Source of the DNA: Ectobius pallidus
Lineage: Eukaryota; Arthropoda; Insecta; Blattodea; Ectobiidae
DNA length: 64,000 nt
Direction: 5' to 3'
NCBI GenBank assembly: GCA_964059195.1
Contig: CAXKWD010000006.1
Coordinates: 175,520,825-175,584,824 of the forward strand
This document shows positions 57,935 to 64,000 of the stretch, piece by piece; within the stretch, counting starts at the first letter, position 1, and every line of letters starts with the position of its first letter. The notes beneath the pieces were generated by a model. That model was given only the letters and a program-made list of their open reading frames with translations. It ran no database searches and was not told where the DNA came from. A program made the position numbers and the translations under genes.

Positions 57935-58470
57935 TATCCAAAGAGCTAAAACTTTTATTGGTACTATTTTCCCAATAAATTCTCCCGAAGAGTAGTTATA
58001 AGCTTTCATCGTACACGAACTTAAGTTTCATATCTTGTCTCGCCAATAAATGAATGAATGCAATATATCCTGGAAGTTATGTAAGTATTTGTCGTATTGT
58101 CTGCATTTAGATTCTGTTGCGGAGGGCAATAAGATTCGATCCAGCGTAGGCCAGGATTCGGACAACGACCTACAACTGGTTTCAGCAGGACTTTCCTTTA
58201 AATACGTAACAGTGTGCCATAAACAATAACTGTCATCTGTATAACTAGTTTATTGCTACAGTTTCAGCTCAAGTGAAATAGATAGTTGAATAAATAGCCG
58301 GATGAGACATCAGAAGTCAAGATCTGTAGCGCGGTTCACAAGTGTAAAATAATTTGCACATAGTCCTTAGCAGCTAGTGATTGAAAATGACTCGTAGACT
58401 AAACCCGTTACAGTCAAAGTAACACGAGAAAACACGGATGGCTGAATACAGATTCATTATTATACGTTAC
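57935..58470. other. Mostly empty; repeat L fragment at its left
   Basis: 57940-58020 shares AAGAGCTAAAACTTTTAT and GTAGTTATAAG with repeat L. The rest matches nothing I can see. Confidence 0.4.
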
Positions 58471-59333
58471 TGGCTTAATAGACCCGGGTTTTTTTTATTT
58501 TGTAATTAGAAATTAACTTATGAAGGACTTTAGATTTTTAAATTCTAGGTCCTAATATAGGTATTTATAATTTGAAGTAGGAAGAACGACTTATCACACT
58601 CAAACTATTCCCTCAGGAAAACGCTTGATATAGCTTTTTATGGCTCATAGAGGATGTAGAATTTTGCATCCCATCGCTTCTATACACCATGCCTGGTAGG
58701 AGTTGAAATAAGAAGAAGCAGAAATTTCGGAACATAAAATTGTATTGTCTTGGCGGAATATTTTATTTCTCACTCTCATGTTGTCATAAAACCGTTTTGG
58801 GGATGACATTAAAAAGAAATTCAATATCACTTTCATACTTCCCTCCCCAAAACACTGGGGTATAATAATATACATATTACCATACCTCGTATGGTATTCT
58901 CTATGTCCAGGATAGAGAAAGTTATGTAAGTTGTGCATTATTTTCGTGGATTTCATTTTCTAATATTTATTTATAACATGTATTATATCGATAACTTCTC
59001 TAATTTGTGAAGTCACGTATCATTTATTTCCAAAGCTACCTGTGACCACTGCCAACAATAGCCTTCACTGTTGGCATGTGAACTGTACATGGAATGTGAT
59101 TTGGACTGGATAATTCTATGTAAAAAGGAATTAAGTATTCTCAAAAACATATAATTTTTGGCATTTCAAATCAAAATTTTTCAAAATCCTTTCTTAGTGA
59201 GCACCTACTTTATGAAACGAAGGTACTGTCAAAATTCCAAGTCTCTACCTATTATAGTTTAGGCTCTACGTTGATTCTCTGTCATTAAGTCAGTCAGTCA
59301 GTCAGGACAAAGCCTCTTATATATAGAGAGAGA
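58470..59333 (-). mobile_element. Helitron family B, diverged copy
   Basis: Starts (minus) TCTCTCTCTATATATAAG (to 59333) and ends at a decayed hairpin (only AACCCGGGTC remains) with CTAG mutated to CCAG. The body matches 20289-21131 throughout. This is the oldest-looking complete copy. Confidence 0.7.
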
Positions 59334-59662
59334 TTGGTCTAAATCGAAATAGTGATGTATGAGCGCAAACATAGTGAATGTTGTTAATGGTACACGGTGA
59401 GCATTTTAGACGTGAGACTAGAAGTTATTACAACAGATAAACAAACAAGGAAATGCACTAAGTAGCTAGAAAGTACAAATGTGCTACTGACATATTTAAC
59501 GGCTATGTGTACTTATTGACTTTTTCAGTGCATTCTAGTGAAGTGTTAGTGGACTATACAGGTTATACAAGAAATGTCTTCTAACACTATGGGCTTTAAC
59601 TGGCGGAATTATTATTCTAAATACAAATTTTAAATATAACTGTAATAATACATAATAATAAT

Positions 59663-60131
59663 TAGGGGCGGATTTCTATGACCTAAAAAATAGGATAGGC
59701 ATATATGCATGCATTTATGACCTAAAAACATTAACATATGACCAATAAAATTTAGAATATGACTTTGCCACTTACACATTATGTAAATATTTTTTAAGTT
59801 TGATTACAATACATTTTATTAAAATATAATGTTAATTATTTAAAATATCTGTAAATTCTCAAAAAGTATCATTATAATGCAAAATTTACAAAACATATGA
59901 AACTTCAAAATTTCTTTAATATGCAATCAAATATGCCAAAAATATGACCTAAATATGCATATTCATACTAAATATGCTACAATAGTTGAAAACTTCCTAA
60001 ATATGCAGTTATATGCACAATAAAAGCCGTTCCATTTTCACCAGGATGCTTGGAGTCGGGTTTAAATTAGTCGGAAACCTGAAATAATGCAAAGGGGAAA
60101 AATATGACATGTCATAGAAATCCGCCCCCTA
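59663..60131. mobile_element. hAT-like MITE with 8-bp TSD
   Basis: TAGGGGCGGATTTCTATGAC (59663) and GTCATAGAAATCCGCCCCCTA (last 20 of it to 60131). Exact flanks ATAATAAT (59655-59662 and 60132-60139), although in a low-complexity context. Many ATATGAC/ATATGC motifs lie inside. 469 bp. Confidence 0.8.
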
Positions 60132-60219
60132 ATAATAATAAAAGTAATAATATTTATTTTGATTGGTAGAGTTAAGGGCATAGACCCAGTTCTTCCATTC
60201 AACCAAGTTGACTACAGAA

Positions 60220-60543
60220 TCTCTATTTTTATAAAAGGCTTTATCCTGACTGACTGACTGAATGACAGGAATCAACGTACAGCCTAAACTATAACAGGTA
60301 GAGACTTGGAATTTTGACAGTACCTCCGCTTCATAATGTAGGTGCTCACTAAGAAAGGATTTTGAAAAATTCTGATTCTAATTGCCAAAAATTAAATGTT
60401 TTTGAAAATACTTAATCCCTTTTTACATGGAATTATCAAAACAAATTCACAGAACGTATTGTTACCAGTGGTATCAGGTGGGCTTGGATTAAATTAAATG
60501 GATGTTTGACAAATTAGAGAAGGTATCATTATAATTCACATTA
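60220..60543 (+). mobile_element. Helitron family B 5' part, cut by Helitron A
   Basis: Begins TCTCTATTTTTATAAAAGGC after A, continues as other B copies to AAGGTATCATTATAATTCAC, and stops at 60543 where Helitron A starts. Confidence 0.7.
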
Positions 60544-61349
60544 TCTATATTAATAAAAGGAATTCTCCTCGATGTCCAGCGAAATCTACTGAACGCAGAG
60601 ATCTGAAATTTTAAACATAGGTGTGCTGAAGGGTCGGAAAATGCACCTCGAAGCAGGAATTTTAATTTTAGTTTTCGTTCGTGAGTTATGAGTGAAAAAC
60701 TGGCAAAAAACGTGCATTTTTTGCGTTTTCAAAACATAAGTTTTCAGTTATACATTTCAATGTCAAATCAATTACAGTTGGCTTTGGCTATTTTTGTCAA
60801 ACCTTGAAAACAAAACTTTCGCGATCGCTTGATAGTCCAGTCACCAGGTACTGAAAATTGGGTTTGCCTGGAAAAAGGTCCGAAGTTAATGATTTTTTAG
60901 TATGTTGTATATGGGTATTCTGAGGTGTAGAATCCAAGTTTTCCAATTCGAGAAGCTTGTGCTAACTTCAGGGAAGCCGAAAAACCCCAAAATTTTTGGG
61001 CTTTTTTCAATGTTTTCCTTATAACTCCTAAACAACGCGTTTTATCTGAAAATACTCTATTATAAAAATTAAAGGGCAATAAATTTTCTACAATTTGCAC
61101 TGATTAAACGTTTTTTTAAGTCGAATACGTACCGAGATATGGATCTTCGAAGTTTCGAGTTATTTTTCAAAATATTGAAAAACTGCAAGAAATGCAGGAT
61201 TTTCCCTAGTAAATTTCACCTTCCAACATTTCTATATGGATAATAATAGTAGTAATGGTAGGTGAATCTACATTAATAAATTTAACATCATCATCCCCCT
61301 CCCTCCCCCCGCCAGGACGTTCTGTTGGGCGATTTCCTTGAAGGCCGTG

Positions 61350-62046
61350 GAACGGCTTATAGTCCAGTCACCAGGTACTTTTGCCTGGAAAAAGGTCCGA
61401 AGTTAATGTTTTTTTAATATGTTGTATGTGGATATTCTGTGGTGTAGAATCCAAGTTTTCCAATTTGAGAATCCTGTGCGAACTTCGGGGCAGCCGAAAA
61501 ACCCCGAAATGTTGGGTTTTTTCAGTGTTTTCCTTATAACTCCTAAACAATGCATATTAGCCTAAAACACTCCATTACAAAAGTTAAAGGGAATGAAATT
61601 TCCTATTGTTTGGACTGTTTAAATATTTAAAAAACCAAATATGTACCGATATATGGCGCTTCAAAGTTTTGAAAAATTCTCAAAATATCGAAAAACTGCG
61701 AAAATGGAGCATTTTTCCTAGTAACATTCATCTTTAAACATTTCTGTATGAATAACGTTCAATAACCTACACAATAGAAACCCCATTCTTAATGAGGTGT
61801 TCATTTAAGAATAAAGTACACAATAATCGATACATAAAAATTTATTTTATAAAAATTTATACTACATATGATATGTGGATATATTAACTGAGTAGAAAAT
61901 ATGTAAATTATTACAAACTTCCATTAATATTGATTGATAAAAGCATTGATCTCTTTGCTCCCGATTGGCAAATCGGCATCATCTCTCAGTAATTCCTCCT
62001 GAGCAATGATCGTATCGATGATGTTCTCCTTTGCTGCCATTTCAGC
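61350..62046 (-). mobile_element. Internally deleted, inverted copy of the same element's 3' end
   Basis: From 61356 it follows the right arm in inverse order: terminal arm, then AGAAACCCCATTCTTAATGA (3' UTR equivalent of 63485-63510), then the end of the gene (ATCATTGCTCAGGAGGAA on the minus strand, 61930-62015). It then jumps to GAAATGGCAGCAAAGG, which lies 840 bp upstream in the gene (62391-62406). So it is a deletion derivative placed head to head with the main copy. Confidence 0.7.
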
Positions 62047-62084
62047 ATTCACTCCTTACAGGATGAAGACCTTGGCAGCAGAAA

Positions 62085-63355
62085 ATGTGTAGTAAGTGAC
62101 TGCATAAGGTTGTATGGGGTAAGACTACATCACGCACGTTCAAGTCAGTGTGCAAGACCTACGTGGACTAGGTACAGAAACCCTTTGGGTATAATGCCAT
62201 AGTAGTATTCGATGGATATCTTAGTGACATCGCTTATCAGAGCACCAAAGCAGCTGAACGATATCACCGGGCTTTGCTGCAATCGTCCAGAAAATTTGTA
62301 TTTTCGTTAACAACGGCCGTTACATTGTCGCAAGAAACATTTTTGTCCAATGACACGAACAAGAGAAACTTTATTTCAATGCTGATGACTGAAATGGCAG
62401 CAAAGGGCATCGAAGTTAAGCAGGCAATAGAAGATGCTGATTTCATGATAGTGAAAACTGCAATATCTAAGGCTTCTGAATTCGATAGTGTTACTATCAC
62501 AGGTGAAGACATCGATCTCTTAGTATTGCTGACTGCATTAGACTCTTCTCAAAAGAATATTTATTTCCAAAAGAGTGGGAGAGGTAATACCCCAGTGTTT
62601 TGTATTCGCCAGCTTCGTGCAAATACAATACTCAGGATATTCTTTTCCTTCATGCAGCAAGCGGGTGTGACACTACATCAAACCCATTTGGACAAGGAAA
62701 GAAGAAAGTTTTCACTATGTAAGAAAAAAACCGTTCTCTGTCTGACATCGTTAGTGTTTTCAAAGATAACGAAGCAACACCATGCCAAATTTCGGAAGCA
62801 GGGGAAAAGTTTCTTGTGATACTGTACGGTGGTAACATGGACACAGATACTCTGGATGATCTTCGGTACCGAATATTTTCCAACTCCGTGTCAAAATCCA
62901 AATTCAACCTTGCCAGATTTCCCCCTACACGAGACGCTGCCCGGTACCATTCTTTTCGTACCTATCTGTAAGTGCAGACGTGGCTGGGCTACAAAAAGTT
63001 ACCGCCAGTTTGGGGCTGGACTTTAACGAAACGAGGGCTGATCCCTATAACAACGACCATGGGTGCAGCTCCAGAAAAGTTGCTGCACATGATACAATGC
63101 AAGTGCATGACAGGGTATAGCACCGGGGCTTGCAGCTGCAAAAAAGCAGGACTCCGATGTTCAACCATCTGCAAGAATTGTGCAGGAAATGCTTGCGAGA
63201 ATTCGCCTGAAACCGACATCAACGAGGAAGACACAGACATTGAGTGCGACGAGGAGGATGACGTCATCGATGAGATCATTGCTCAGGAGGAAGAGGAATC
63301 ACTGAGAGATGATGCCAACTTGCCATTGGGACCAAAGAGATCAAGGCTTTTATGA
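62085..63355 (+). pseudogene. Degenerate PIN-like protein with C-terminal CXC-type cysteine cluster
   Basis: Frame 1: LHKVVWGKTTSRTFKSVCKT (62100), a TAG stop at 62169, then AIVVFDGY, LSNDTNKRNFISMLMTEMAA, IEDADFMIVKTAI and VTITGEDIDLLVLL. VVFDG, EDAD and TGEDIDLLVLL have the look of PIN-fold nuclease motifs. A frameshift near 62636 leads to ILFLHAASGCDTTS, a TAA at 62720, then LSDIVSVFKDNEATPCQISE, ARFPPTRDAARYHSFRTYL, a TAA at 62969 and VQTWLGYKKLPPVWGW. The end has CxC-x8-CxC-x6-C-x3-C-x2-C-x4-C and an acidic tail (EEDTDIECDEEDDVIDE). Similar uncharacterised proteins with this order are common in invertebrate gene sets, often in many copies; I recall the pattern but cannot name a family. 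The 5' end of the gene is missing, replaced by the inverted copy. Non-functional here. Confidence 0.7.
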
Positions 63356-64000
63356 ATTAATATGAATGACTAATTTGTAATAATTTACATATTTTGTACT
63401 TAATTAATATATCCACATGTCATTACATGTATTATACATTTTTATAAAATTCATTTTTATACATTCTTTATTCTGAAAAGAACATCTCATTAAGGGTGGG
63501 GTTTCTATTGTGTAGGTTATTGGACGTTATTCATATAGCAATATTGAAAGATGAAAGTTACTAGGGAAAATCCTGCATTTCTTGCAGTTTTTCAATATTT
63601 TGAAAAATAACTCGAAACTTCGAAGCTCCATATCTCGGTATGTATTCGACTTACAAAACGTTTAAACAGTTCAAATTGTAGAAAATTGATTGCCCTTTAA
63701 ATTTTATAATAGAGTATTTTCAGATAAAACGCGTTGTTTAGGAGTTATAAGGAAAACATTGAAAAAAACCCATAAATTTCGGGGTTTTTCGGCTGCCCTG
63801 AAGTTAGCACAAGGTTCTCGAATTGGAAAACTTGGATTCTACACCTCAGAATACCCATATACAACATACTAAAAAATCATTAACTTCGGACCTTTTTCCA
63901 GGCAAAAGTACCTGGTGACTGGATGTTGTAAGCCCTAATATGGTCAAACATTGTTTTATTTGGACGAAACTCACTATACAGAGGTTTTCTTGGCCAAGAA

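Larger units (their letters stand above)
55217..57935 (+). pseudogene. Second non-LTR/Helitron composite (with hAT inside the Helitron)
   Basis: A short reverse-transcriptase fragment (CTTATCTTCTCGTCTTCGGT..ATAAAGATTTATAAGAAAA, 55217-55265) stops at a family B Helitron (55266-57444). It resumes at 57445 with TTATCCTGCCGGTTG and the FGPKRDEN..GRYVLG-type C-terminal region, ending near the GAGTGAGTAA tail at 57915. The Helitron occupies the same nucleotide of the host element as at 20289-21131. The left edge at about 55217 looks like ordinary LINE 5' truncation. Confidence 0.75.
60836..63923. mobile_element. Long-inverted-repeat element carrying a PIN/Cys-rich gene
   Basis: The left arm 60836-61240 and right arm about 63518-63923 are inverted over some 400 bp with high identity (TCCAGTCACCAGGTAC, AGGTCCGAAGTTAATGATTT, TATAACTCCTAAACAACGCG, TGCAAGAAATGCAGGATTTT). 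Between them are 115 bp of unique DNA, a second, more diverged copy in the left-arm orientation (61350-62046), and the broken gene. It is inserted into Helitron A. No known TIR superfamily start is recognised and no sure target duplication can be set (GATAG on the left, TGTTG on the right). Confidence 0.75.
60544..64000 (+). mobile_element. Helitron family A, split by the PIN/Cys-rich element
   Basis: Starts TCTATATTAATAAAAGGAAT at 60544 after A (60543). The sequence to about 60832 and that from 63924 together follow family A in register: CGATCGCTTGA on the left and TGTTGTAAGC on the right join as in the uninterrupted copy (890-910, inverted). The 3' end lies beyond the window. Confidence 0.75.

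Overview
This 64-kb window is AT-rich eukaryotic nuclear DNA from an arthropod, most likely an insect with a large, repeat-filled genome. The evidence is tRNA-headed SINEs, Helitron, hAT, Tc1/mariner and non-LTR remnants, many microsatellites, and one intact intron-less gene. The non-LTR C-terminal peptides and general texture would fit a cockroach-like hemimetabolous insect, but that is inference; no species marker is present.

The only intact long coding region is on the minus strand at 52101-53954. It encodes a 617-residue FEN1/XPG-fold PIN protein resembling FAM120B (constitutive coactivator of PPAR-gamma) and asteroid-type proteins, with all the expected acidic metal-ligand positions. A good start context, a possible initiator and a poly(A) signal surround it. 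All other coding signal is broken transposon protein: a mariner N-terminal fragment (5.5 kb), non-LTR reverse transcriptase pieces (19.9-21.6, 28.1-28.5, 31.6-33.0, 55.2-57.9 kb), a hAT transposase remnant (56.2-56.9 kb) and a frameshifted PIN-like plus Cys-rich protein (62.1-63.4 kb).

Layout: 0-5 kb Helitron, hAT MITE and SINE fragments; 5-13 kb mariner relic, hAT-like MITE, minisatellite-cored elements and nested MITEs; 13-17 kb AT satellite, MITE, tandem Helitrons and an element nested in another repeat; 17-25 kb tandem-unit repeats, tRNA-SINEs, a Tc1-type MITE and a non-LTR element split by a Helitron; 25-36 kb SINEs, non-LTR copies with nested hAT and SINE insertions, and a foldback of 21-bp repeats; 36-51 kb further MITE families, a 460-bp tandem duplication and long AT-rich stretches without recognisable features; 52-54 kb the PIN gene; 54-60 kb SINE, the second non-LTR/Helitron/hAT composite and a hAT MITE; 60.5-64 kb a Helitron interrupted by a long-inverted-repeat element carrying the broken PIN/Cys-rich gene.

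The most notable structures are that PIN/Cys-rich element with two head-to-head copies, and a non-LTR element present twice with the same Helitron at the same nucleotide, which suggests the Helitron travelled as a passenger of retrotransposition. Family letters (A, B, C...) are labels used here only. Boundaries given by terminal repeats and target duplications are firm; boundaries of anonymous repeats come from comparing copies by eye and may be off by tens of bases.
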